This document shows, piece after piece, positions 46,871-57,031 of a DNA stretch of 64,000 bases. The notes beneath the pieces were generated by a model. The model saw only the letters and a program-made list of their open reading frames with translations, had not been told where the DNA came from and ran no database searches. The DNA lies in NCBI GenBank assembly GCA_027946555.1, contig JAPEVC010000042.1, positions 120,756 through 184,755 on the forward strand. The letters run 5' to 3'. Every line of letters begins with the position of its first letter. The stretch's first letter is position 1. The stretch is from Gnomoniopsis sp. IMI 355080. Its lineage: Eukaryota > Ascomycota > Sordariomycetes > Diaporthales > Gnomoniaceae. The position numbers were made by a program, and so were the translations under genes.

Positions 46871-49479
46871 TTATAACCTCGCCCTTTTTTCCAGCGTTCT
46901 CTTCCTCTTGCCTTCTCTCACAGCCTTCTTGAGCGTTGCTTCGTCCTCACTACTAAGCGTGGGGTAACTCTCGGCCCCTTTGCCACCTTTGCCTTTGCCC
47001 TGGGCGCCCCCACTGACGGCCTGAACAAATAATCTCTGTCCTAGCACATCTGTCAAGTGCACAACACGCGTGCTGACCGTCGCGCCATCCCTGCGGTTCT
47101 TACCCTCGCGGCGGGAGCTAGCAATTTTCTCGGTGAAGTTCCAGAGTCGTGAGCCAAGCGCGTTCAATTTGCCCGTGGTCGGATCCCGGGGTGGTTGCCA
47201 TTCAGGTGCTAGTCGCAAGCGCGGAGGTATTTTGGCGTCTTTGGATTTCACGACGTTGATGATGCCTTCTTCCTCAAAGCGCTGGTAGGAGTTTTTGAGT
47301 GTTTCTTTGTTGACAGCTTCAAAGTAGGAGAGGTCGCCTTGGTGATACAGGGTTTTTCCAAGCTAGCAATAAGTAACAGTCAGATGGTGCAATGTTCATG
47401 TGATTTGTATTTGAAGAAGGGACTTACCAGCTGTGCACTGTTGTGGGCCTTGGAGACCTCCAGCCAAACCTCCCTCGGCTGGCCCAAAGGCGGCGTCAAG
47501 CCCATGATCGATACAGCTGCAAGCCAGCTTGCCTCTATAAAAGGCCAAATCAAGAAGCAGTAAAAGTCATAGTTCTCGCGGCCGACCCGCCTCTCCTCAT
47601 CCGCCAGTCCAACCGTGATCACATCACCATTCTCATCTTTTGTTAGCGAGATCACCTTATCGGCCTCTAACCCGGCAAGCGTCTTGCTAAGGTTCACCGC
47701 CAAGCCCTCGCCTGAAAATATGAATTCCCCTCTGAACAATGAGGACAGAAATAGCACCTGGTCGCGTAAGTCCGAAAAAGGTATGTCCTGCACAGCGGGC
47801 CCGCCGCCCTGCTTGACACGGGTGTACATGGCGGCGCTAACGAGTGCCTCGGTGATGAACAAGTGGATAGTCATATTGCGATAAAAGCTCAACTGAAATC
47901 GGTCGACGGCATAATACGTTGGTTCGGCCACGTCCTCGAGCACGCCGACTAGGTCCTTACCTAGCACATCTAGACCGCGATCGATGACGTCTGACAGAGG
48001 CGCGTTACCGAAATGTGCCACGCGCCCGCCTTTGGCACGCACACGCTCAATCAACCACTCTACGCGCCGTATCAGTTCTGTCTTACCGACACCGCGGCCG
48101 CGAAGAGTGAGGAGCACGGTGCCAATCAGCGCGGTGGGCATGACCACCGAGACATCGTTGATGTCAGCGAGGACCTTGTATCCTAATGTACGTAGAAGCT
48201 TTTGGCGGAGAAGTGGATCCATCTGGCCTCCTGTGTCAAGCCTGTGCGACGGAGATCTGCCTAGGCGTGTGAGCTGCTCGTTGATGAAGCCACGTAAAGA
48301 CCACGGCTCGTGGAAGCGCACGTCGACCCTGCCGAGTCGTAGAGAGAGGACAGAGGAGCCACCGGACAGGAAGTCGGCCAGGTTTTCCTTTTTCTTGGGA
48401 ACGCCGAGCAGCTCGGTGACGTACCCTTCGGTCTCGATGACTTTGTCATATTGCGTGCTTACGGGACAGATTATAGTGTCTTGGACGCGGCCAGAGAGCA
48501 GGCTATCGATGATGAAACCAAGGATACCAAATTTTGGAGATAATAGCTTGCCGGTGCGAGAGCGGCCGCCTTCAATGAAACACTCAAAGTTGAAGCCACC
48601 CTGGAGCAAGGTGTCGATGTAGGTCTGGACCAGTGTCGTATAGAGCGCATCATCTCCGAAGGCTCTCCTGATATAGAAGGCACCGGCGTGCTGCAAGAAA
48701 CTCCCCACCAAGGGGAAATTCAGGTTATCGCCCGAAACGACAACGGGCAGGGCAATACCCAAGCGGTAGCAGATCAGCTGCATAGAGACATAGTCGACGT
48801 GGGACCTATGACAGGGTAGAAAGACGATGCTCTGTTTCTTCTGTGCGGCCTGTTCAGCCACCTTGCGCAGCCTGAGGACCTCTTCGCTGGAGACGTGGAT
48901 GCCTTGGTGGTATGCGCGAGTCAAGAGCTGGGTGACCAGATAGTATGCGCCACGGATGAAGGTCTTGCTCTCGAACTTGCAAATCATGTGGTCTGTCCAC
49001 TTTTCAGCGACCTCGCGGAGTCCCATCTCCAGGAATGCGCGCCGCTGCGCCTTTCTGAGCTCATACTCCTTGGAGTGTTTCGTCTTGTTCTTGTTCCCCA
49101 GCAGGCCCTTCTCCTCCTCAATGGCAAGTCTGCGGTCGACCAAGGTGGATATGCGGGCGTTCAGGAGCGGGGCGGAGAGCACGGCGTTCTTCATGTTCTC
49201 GCTGAAGCCCTGGTAGAAAATGGGCTGTCCTATGACATTGTCGTAGGCGCGCCATCCAGTACCAGAGACGTACAGGCTGACCTCACGCAGAAACTGGAGG
49301 GGTTCCGAGCGAAAGTGGGCGGTGTGCTTCATGAGGGCCTCTTCCTCCTGCTGTTGGGCAGCGGAAGGTGGCGGCTCGACATAGCCGGATGGCTGGAGAG
49401 TGATCTGGTCGCCGAGGATCTGTAGGTCTGGGGCCGAGTCGCGGCTGGCGGCATCGGGAGCATTGTCGTCGTTTGCCAT
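46871..49479 (-). CDS. Glycerol-3-phosphate / dihydroxyacetone-phosphate acyltransferase (GNPAT/PlsB type) with PTS1-like end
   Basis: The enzyme transfers an acyl chain to the sn-1 position of glycerol-3-phosphate or dihydroxyacetone phosphate, the first step in glycerolipid or ether-lipid synthesis. Exons 47428-49479 and 46871-47362 give 847 residues. The acyltransferase motifs are HRSHVD (HX4D, H224 to D229), GAFYIRR at 266-272 and FIEGGRSRTG at 301-310, all intact and of the PlsB/GNPAT class. The C-terminal tripeptide is ARL, which fits the peroxisomal PTS1 consensus, as expected for GNPAT-like enzymes that act inside peroxisomes. The ending depends on the second exon, whose sequence (GKTLYHQGDLSYFEAVNKET) reads as genuine protein. 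The gene is divergent from the RNase P subunit gene across a 722-bp region. Confidence 0.92.
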
Positions 49480-50201
49480 GATATACTCGGTGTGGTGTTG
49501 TTATGTTGATGCTGTCCTGAAGCTTACCCTGTTCCGTCAAGGCTTCTTCGGTGGCAAGTCGGAGAGTGCTTAAGATCATGGCCGTACAAGGAATGCCGGA
49601 GTCATGGTGACAGTCTAACGGCGCAAGATTTTATCTGGACAATGGCTTGGATGAGCAGGACCTTAACCAAGGTAATGAAATAGTGAATGAGGTAGTCAAC
49701 AAGAGTGATGGATGTAGTGGCCGGAGAATAGAGATTGTGGGGTTGGAAGCCGAGTTGTCGGCGTCGTCTGCATTGGCATGTGAAGTATGCACGGTGCACG
49801 GTCAGACGGTGCACAACTACGCACCATGGCGCTATCAGTAGCTCGGTACTATGGTAGGTAGCCTTGTAGCCTGTCAGGCCTGTCCGTCTACCTAGGCACT
49901 ACATAGTACCTAGGTATGCAGCCCTACCCCACTGTTTCGGTCGGGGTTTTTGAGGACCGGGGGGGGGGGAGCCTGCCGCTCTTGACGCCTACCTTTACCT
50001 ACCACACTGCCACAGTAGGTAGGTACCTAGGTGGGCAGGGTAGGTACTCGTACGAGGACGAGTATCCCTGCGCTACGCCACACCCACCTGCCGTTCACTA
50101 ACGGGCCACCGCAGGAAAGAAATGTCACCAGCGTCACCACCACCACTTACATACAACCATCCACCCTACCAAACGATTCAAGATATGCGATCACGGCGAC
50201 A
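49480..50201. promoter_or_regulatory. Divergent promoter region (acyltransferase / Pop4) rich in palindromes
   Basis: The region between two divergent start codons contains several copies of the TACCTAGGTA family (49889-49918, 50015-50032), a GTAGGTAG element near 49854 and a run of about eleven G residues at 49959-49969. No TATA box was identified. The palindromes are the densest set located between two housekeeping genes in this window. Confidence 0.6.
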
Positions 50202-50891
50202 ATGACCTCTAACGAAATACACGTTACTCAAGCGCTTCTGGCACGCGCCCACTCGCCCGCGTCGGCCGACCGCATCTACTCGGAAAAGATCCAACACCGT
50301 GCCGTCTTCCTACGCCCGACCTCCCCACCACCCCAAGTCACCGCAAAACAAGCCCGCCGTGTCCAGCGCGAGCGCAAGCTCAAAGAACGCAACAAGGCCC
50401 TCAAGCCCAAACCACTGTCCGCCAAAAAACGCCGCAGCCTGGGCTTGTATCGTGTCGCTAGCAGCCCCCACACCCACGCTACCTTTCTGCCTCTGCACAA
50501 CCTGTGGCTCGGCTATGTGCGCGAGATATTGGGCTCCGAGATGTACACTGGCGGTCAAGGCGCCGCCGCAAAGCTGTCCGCTGCCGACTTGCACGGTGCT
50601 GAAGTTGAGGTGGTAAGGAGTGCATGTGTAGGCCGAGTCGGCATCAAGGGCATTGTGATCAAAGATACGCGCTTTGTTCTTGACATTATCACCCTCAAGA
50701 ATGCCGTCAAGACTGTACCCAAGGAGGATACCATATTCCGCGTCGAGGTGCCTTTCCCCGTGGCCTCCACAAGTGACCATCCGCCGCAGCTGGACAATCT
50801 GGTCTTTGAGCTTCTGGGGGATCAGCTCACCATCCGGCCCGCCGAAAGGGCCAACAGAAAGTTTAAGCAGCACTTTCTTCGGAAGGTGTGA
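50202..50891 (+). CDS. POP4: RNase P/MRP protein subunit Pop4 (Rpp29)
   Basis: This subunit binds the RNA component of RNase P and RNase MRP and is needed for tRNA 5'-end maturation and rRNA processing in the nucleus. The single-exon ORF encodes 229 residues from the ATG at 50202. A basic N-terminal helix (KQARRVQRERKLKERNKALK, then KPKPLSAKKRR) is followed by a Sm-like beta-barrel. The blocks ADLHGAEVEVVRSACVGRVG, IKGIVIKDTRFVLDIITL and EDTIFRVEVP match the family's barrel core. The C terminus has NLVFELLGDQLTIRPAERAN. A further in-frame start at 50031 would add a poor, repeat-derived segment, so I did not use it. Confidence 0.93.
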   Translation: MTSNEIHVTQALLARAHSPASADRIYSEKIQHRAVFLRPTSPPPQVTAKQARRVQRERKLKERNKALKPKPLSAKKRRSLGLYRVASSPHTHATFLPLHNLWLGYVREILGSEMYTGGQGAAAKLSAADLHGAEVEVVRSACVGRVGIKGIVIKDTRFVLDIITLKNAVKTVPKEDTIFRVEVPFPVASTSDHPPQLDNLVFELLGDQLTIRPAERANRKFKQHFLRKV

Positions 50892-51383
50892 CGGGTGTAC
50901 ATTCGTAGCCCGAGCCAGCTGATAGTCTTCGCCCAAGAGTCTGGCGAATATCCGAAGTGAAAATGCAAGCGACACAGCTGTCGCAGGCAGCTCATCATTC
51001 CTGAACGGCCGACGCCTGCCACAGCCGGACTGCCACACTGCCTGTGTCAGGACTCACCAGTTTGGCGAGGCGTGGCAGTTGTTATAGATTTTGTGATACA
51101 AAAACCACCACTGGCACATACTCATAAGTCACGCGGGTATGTCTACCTGAACATTGTACTGATGCGTGTCGCGGCGCGGACACACGAACGCTTTTTATTC
51201 TAGCTTGCTAACTGATATTGTGCGATCAGTCACTTGACTATTCAAAGAATTACTGGGGACCACAAGTTCGCTATTCACTCAGTAAACATCTAGTCCGACA
51301 ATAAGGACTCAAGGGCTGTTTCGGAGATTCTGACAGCTTTCAAGCGATTCGAACAAAGCGCCCGTCTAGTCGGCCACCCTTGC
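50892..51383. other. Intergenic, convergent 3' region
   Basis: Lies between the Pop4 stop and the stop of the secreted cysteine-rich protein. No coding or repeat signal was seen. Confidence 0.5.
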
Positions 51384-52047
51384 TCAAGAACAGAAGGGAC
51401 ATCGACAACCCGGCCCGGCAATAACACTGACCACGCAGCCCTCAGTGACTGTAGAAGTAGGCAATGCTTCAACAGCGGTGGTCTCTCCCTCGGGACACGA
51501 AGCCAACAAGAGCGGACATTGGCAACGTCCTGGGATTGTGGTTGACACAGTCACCACCGCTGAACACCCAGACGCTGTCATCTGACGCCCAGCAATAATA
51601 GGTCCGCCAGGGTTAACGTTCGTTGTCGTCATGACAATCGGCCCTCCGGGATTCGCAGACATGCAAGTTGGGCAGAGGCCGCCTCCGGCAAAGCTGCGGA
51701 TTTCAACAACAGCAGTACAATGGTTGGGCGATGTCACCGTAGTTGTACTTGGTGGCGGTGTTGGTTTCCCCGTCGGTTCACCCTCTCGGCAGATGGACTC
51801 AGGGCGGATGCAGGCCTGGTCCAGGTTTTGGAAGTGGGATTCAAACGTAGTCGACGTGGTCATGGGAGAGGCGCAGTGCAAGGTCTTGCCATTTGGTAGG
51901 GCGAGAGTGCTTCGTGCGCGTACATGTCAGTCTTTTTCGTTGCTGCGGAGGGGCAGTAGGCGAATGGACGAGGCTTGGTAAGACTCACAATTGCAATACG
52001 GGGCCTAACCCCAAAAATAAGGCGGCTACAGGTCCAATCACAACCAT
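51384..52047 (-). CDS. Small secreted cysteine-rich protein (candidate effector or cell-wall protein)
   Basis: Two exons on the minus strand (51989-52047 and 51384-51909) join in phase to 194 residues. The N terminus MVVIGPVAALFLGLGPVLQF is a typical signal peptide, and the first exon ends just after it, a common arrangement in fungal secreted proteins. The mature part has about 15 cysteines, with closely spaced pairs (LCPTC, RCQCP) and the terminal block GCRCPFC, and stretches of Ser/Thr/Pro. The phrase NPGGPI occurs twice about 13 residues apart, next to Thr-rich segments. No catalytic motif is visible. It may be a cell-surface or secreted effector-like protein; the family is unknown. The acceptor at 51910-51911 lacks a strong pyrimidine tract, so that junction is the weakest part of the model. 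Confidence 0.6.
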
Positions 52048-53897
52048 GTTGAATGATTCAAGAGATGTGTGAATGCTGAAAATATATCTGGGGTCTGGCT
52101 TCCACCACTTTCCCTCTCTCTGGGTGATGGGACTCTTGATATGTGCCATTCGCCTCTGTTCATATCTATAGGTGTGTGGTCCTGTGCCGTGCCACACAAC
52201 AGGATATCATCATGCTGGCCTCATCGCAGATACCGACGACAAATTAAAAGCAGCCGGAACCACCTAGGTGTGTGTCACAAGGGCCATGTTCAGCTTAGCC
52301 GGGTCATAATGCCGCCTCATCCCTTGGTCTGGTATGTTGTCTCGACTCTCGAGGGGCCCAGTTGCCACATAGTATGATTTCGCTCCGAAACCTGACGTGA
52401 TGACGACCGGTCTGGCCACGGGCCAGGTAGGCAACAAACATGCATGTAGGAGAAAATAGCCCTGTAGAACCAGAGCCAGCAAGCTGGGCGTGGCGAAGAG
52501 GCTGCCGGGCTCATTGAGTGAGCACAGTGATATGAGTAAAGCGGTAGAGATAGTGTTCAGAGATCGTGCTTCACACTGAACAGAGGGTCTCGCGGCTAGC
52601 CAGCGCGAATAGTACTATCATCAACTCAGAGTTCCAGGGTCGTCAGCTTGTGTGGCAGGCTTTTTCTGGTGCTTGGTGGTCAATCTCGTTGTGGAGGTCT
52701 CATTGTGCCTTCAACTGAATCGGTCTCCATGATCCGGTTTGTGGATGCATTTGCAAGCTGACTTTGTGATATATAGATGACGGCCTTGACTCAGTGCCAA
52801 CGAAGCCACGACAGGGGAAGCGAGACTAAAGGACATTGGCCTAAGAGTCAATCGTGAGCATCGCTCCGAGTTGGCGTTAGACAGAGACGTTAACGAGTGC
52901 ATCGCGCTCACCGGTGGAGGCCTGATTGAGTAGCTTGACGCTCTCCATACCAACTTTGGCTAAGTTGATGATGCTTTTCCCATGGAGAACACATTCCAAA
53001 ACGGCGGCATCGCCACTCTCTCGCATCCACAGAAAAGTAAAGAAACATCCAGGCTTAGTCTCGGCGACGGTCGGACGCCGTCGGATCGTGAAGGCACGAG
53101 ACGGTCTAGGTTTATTTCCGCCCCAGGCGCCACGACAACTGCGACGATGATTGTACACTGGGTGCTGGAACACATGTCATCCTGAAGCAGACAGACCTAG
53201 ATAGTCCATCAAGTCTTAGTGTCTCGTTTCGAGACGGGGCGTCATGCCACCGGTAGGTATCAGGGTTTTCAAAACAACATCATCAGCACAAGGCTTTTAA
53301 GTGAACCCATGATATACCAACACTTCGGAGAAGGGTGACGGGAAAACCTCACTCTCCAATGCTAATTGACTCCGACTCAGCGAATGAACGGCAATGGGGT
53401 TCGACTTGACCTTGTACGGGGAAAGGAAGGGAACAAGTGGGGGGAGGGGTGGCGATTTCGGTAGGACATTGGCATATTGGACCCCCATAACATCCACCTC
53501 TCAAGACTATACGACATGCTATGGGGTGATATTTCTTGGGGCTGATTTACCGCAGTGTACGTGAAGCTCTCTGGCGGAGCAACTTTGCGGTAGAGTGTAT
53601 CCAGATTTAGTTTCATGTCATTGAAGCTTAGCATTGGTGTAGCCGCCGACGTCATCACTCTGCTCCAAATTTAACGTCACAAAGAAGGCGACCAAGTCAT
53701 CTTCTACCAGGCCATGACTTGACGCTCAATGATTGGCATCCGTGGCTCTAGGAAATCCTACAGGACGCATGTCAGTATATCGCTGCCTGGCGCACCAACC
53801 CTCTCTCACAATACCGATTCCCTCCTCCAACCGAGTCGGATTGTTCCATCGTATGGTCCCTGTTGCAGACAGAAGAGCCGCGACATATGCCATCATC
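52048..53897. other. Intergenic between secreted protein and RecJ-like gene
   Basis: Non-coding as far as I can tell; it holds the two divergent promoters. A short ORF upstream of 53898 extends the DHH gene's frame but looks non-coding. No repeats of note. Confidence 0.5.
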
Positions 53898-55274
53898 ATG
53901 AAGAGAAGCGCATCAAGATCTGGCAACTCCAGTTCCAAGAAACGTCGAATCCAAGTGCCCGAATACCACACAACGCCATCTCTCAGAACAGAAGCCGGAG
54001 TCATAATCTGGCCCGCCCCACACCGTCAGATAGAGGCGGCCAAGGACCTTATCCTAGAATGGTAGGTTGCCCGGCTGGCTGTAATTATTGGTGTGACTCG
54101 AGCCTGGTCTGACCTGTACAGTGCGGGAGCTGGTAAGAAGACCTTGATTGTACCAGACAAAGACGCCGATGGCTTGACTTCTGGCGCTATTCTGCGGAAA
54201 ACACTCATCCTGCTTGGCCTGGACAGTGACCTTATAGCAACGCATCTGCCCAAGAAAGGAAACAGCATTCATGATGACTTCGAACGCACTGCCATGACAG
54301 CATTCGATCCGGTTTACGTTTTCGTTCTGGACCAAGGATCGAGAAAAGCACCACCCGTGATTAATCAACCGCACAAATCACTGGTAATTGACCACCATCA
54401 TGCCCTGGATGACGATTTTCCCGAGGGATCCATCCACGTCACGGCTTGTGACAGTCCTCCTATATCTACCAGCTCTTTGCTGACATATCTCATATGTCGA
54501 GACCTGGATGAAGATGTCGAGAAGTACTGCGACTGGCTTTGCATCATAGGGACCCATGGAGACCTGGGAAACACGCTCAAGTGGGAACCACCGTTCCCAG
54601 ACATGAGGGAGGCCTTCAAGAAGTATACCAAGAAAGCTATCAATGAAGCTGTATCACTCATCAATGCCCCGAGGCGTACAGCGACATACAATGTTGCTGT
54701 CGCCTGGGCCGCACTTGTGGCAGCTAATTCACCATCGGACCTTTTGAAGAATAAAAAGTTACTGGAGGCGAGGGCACAGGTCAATGCTGAGGTCGAACGT
54801 TGCACACACACAGCGCCAATGTTCAGTTCGGATGCCAAAATCGCAGTCTTCAGGATCAACTCGCAGGCTCAAATTCATCCTGTCATCGCTACGAGGTGGG
54901 CGGGACATCTGCAATCCGCAAAGTTGGAGGTTATTATGGTGGCGAATGAGGGTTACCTGCCAGGTATGGTGAATTTTTCGTGCCGTGTACCAAGGTCTGC
55001 AAGGGCTAGAGAGGAACCTGTGAACATTATACACATACTTCAAGGTATTGCGGACAAGGCGCCGGATGACACCTTGAGAGGTAGACTTGGAGACTCATTC
55101 GCCAGAGGTCACAAGGAGGCAAGCGGAGGCATCGTTCCCGTCAAGGAATTTGAAGAATTGATGGACATCATGCAAGTTGGCAAAAAGCCCGACAGTTTTC
55201 GTGGTACCGCCAAGAAAAGAGAACTTGAGAAGCCAGGCAACACCATTACAAATTACTTCGGAAAACGAGCATGA
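53898..55274 (+). CDS. RecJ-like DHH-family phosphoesterase with NLS-like N terminus
   Basis: The product belongs to the DHH superfamily, whose RecJ branch removes nucleotides from single-stranded DNA using two metal ions. Exons 53898-54061 and 54122-55274 give 438 residues; the intron removes an in-frame TAG. The metal-binding motifs are DKDADG at 67-72, D125 in FVLDQGSR, DHH at 145-147 and D202 in IIGTHGDLGN, all apparently intact. A C-terminal segment with GYLPGMVNFSCR and SFARGHKEASGGIV resembles the DHHA1 substrate-binding domain. The N terminus has a basic cluster SSSKKRR, suggesting nuclear import. The tail TITNYFGKRA (429-438) resembles a PCNA-interacting motif. It is distinct from Cdc45, the usual eukaryotic relative. 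Biochemical activity is inferred. Confidence 0.8.
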
Positions 55275-55468
55275 TCAGACAGTGGAAGTATTTCATGTTA
55301 CAGCTCATCGATGTGTTATCAAATTACAACCCAACCGGATTTGCTTGCATTCCTCCCTCACTTGATGCTAGACGTGTCACACTTCAAGCTCGCAAATAGA
55401 ATGGCGTAGCCAGGCAGCATGTGCAGACAAACCTTGACTTTGATCCATTTAATTAACAAAAGACTAAT
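55275..55468. other. Short convergent spacer
   Basis: Only 194 bp separate the stop codons of the RecJ-like gene and the rhodopsin-domain gene, so their 3' UTRs probably overlap. Confidence 0.5.
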
Positions 55469-57031
55469 TCATGCCGGTCTCAGACCCCGCTGATCGTGAC
55501 CCTGACTTTGACTTGCGTCGACGTCAGCCTTCACCCCGAACTGCGGTCCCTTGAACGGATTGACCTGTTCTGCTATATATGGGTCATCATAATAATCACT
55601 GCGAGTGGTCCGGGCCTGTAATCCTGATTTGCTCCTTTGCAGCTCAATTGCATCGTCATCAGGGTCGCTGCGTTGCTCCAGTGTGACTTTGACCTCCCTC
55701 GTCACTAGAATCTGAGTCCTGTTGGACAGGTCTACCAACACAGGCCAAAACACAGGGAGGGCTGCCGTGATAGTAGCAACGTCGACCTCAAGGGCTGCAT
55801 ACACAATCGGTGTCGCACCATACCAGGTGGGATCAAATGTGGGTGAAGTGGTGGCTGAAGTATGCACAATACTGGCGAGGCGCAAGACAGAAAAGATGCT
55901 GGCTCTGAGATGTGCTGTTAGCCATCGGCCGAGGAATCTGGCCCCAGTCAGGAGCCTGATGAGCACGGAAAAGGCTACCCACACGCTGCCAAAGGCAAAC
56001 AAAAATATCAGGGCCCAACGAGACTTTTCATTGGAGTCCTGGTTGTAAAGTAGGAGTGGTGCGGCCAAAGCCAAGATGATTAGGTCAAGAACCATATTGC
56101 TGGCTGTCAGACTCGTGTATATGCTGACGAAGGGGACCACATAAAGAGATGCGAATCCATATCGAGTTGCGGGCAAAGTCAGGTCCCAGAAAGCGTGAAC
56201 AGGGATACAAGGCACCCATCCCAAGAAACCATATGTGGTAGACCACAAGGCAACAACGACGACCGTCGCAATCGTTGTCTTCCGGTACCCAGTTCCTTTG
56301 TCGTATACTCGAAGATACTGAAACAGCAGTGCCAGTTTGATGAATCCCGCCGAAAGAGGATATGAGGCGTTCGCAATATAACTTTGAACGGAGCGTTAGC
56401 CCTCACACGTCAACCTGCCAGCCTTGGTCGAGGACGAGCAAAGGTGCAGTTTATCGAGTTCGCACTGAAGTTTGAGGAGCCATGACAGCCACCCGGGTTG
56501 GGTCAAACGGTTCGTGAGGGCAGAACATTGGAATTATGAACATACAAGATCTGAGACAGAAAGGGATCGGTAAGCACGAGTCGTAAAAAGGGGGAAAAGT
56601 AGTCTTGGGATTCGCAAATAACCTACCTTGAGATATGTCGCCATAGTGGCTTCTCCTAGCAGAATGAAATGGGTTCCCATACCGCCATGAGTGACGGCAA
56701 TGCATATGGCGACAGATCCTACCGATGTAGACAATAGAGATAAGATTACAAACACATCGTCCCACCCCGGTGAGTGTACAATGCAAACGCGCGTATAGAG
56801 GCGAAACAGGGCAGTGATCCAGGTGAGAAGCTAGGTAGTAGTTGGAACTTAGATTCGGCCATCTTGTAGCGAAGCGCGGACCTCGAGGGAGGCGGGGAGG
56901 AATTGAATGCAAAGATTCCCACATACCATAAAGGAGATAGTGATGGCGAGTATGTTCTGCGGATGATTCAAGAGTCCTGGCTCCTCGTCCAAGTTGTCAT
57001 AACTCCCGACGAGGTCAGTGAGTTTTGGCAT
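55469..57031 (-). CDS. Rhodopsin-domain (PTH11-like) integral membrane protein
   Basis: The model on the minus strand has exons 56927-57031, 56627-56830, a 5-nt exon 56546-56550 and 55469-56381, joining in phase to 408 residues. Seven hydrophobic helices are visible, for example ILAITISFMLLTWITALFRL, VFVILSLLSTSVGSVAICIA and LIFLFAFGSVWVAFSVLIRL. The order LYTR...WDD in the first cytoplasmic loop, THGGMGTH after helix 2 and FIKLALLFQYLRVY in helix 3 match the fungal rhodopsin-domain family that includes PTH11-like GPCR candidates. There is no CFEM domain. The cytosolic tail is acidic and rich in Ser and Asp. The ligand and role are unknown. The 5-nt exon is required to keep frame but is unproven. 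Confidence 0.75.

Noticed and set aside
49283..49579. Possible upstream exon for the acyltransferase (ATG at 49579 with donor GTAAGC)
   Set aside because: The only acceptor before the main ATG is weak and the resulting extension is not needed for the known domains.
50031..50201. N-terminal extension of the Pop4 ORF
   Set aside because: The extra segment derives from palindromic intergenic sequence and lacks family similarity; the internal ATG gives a normal-length protein.
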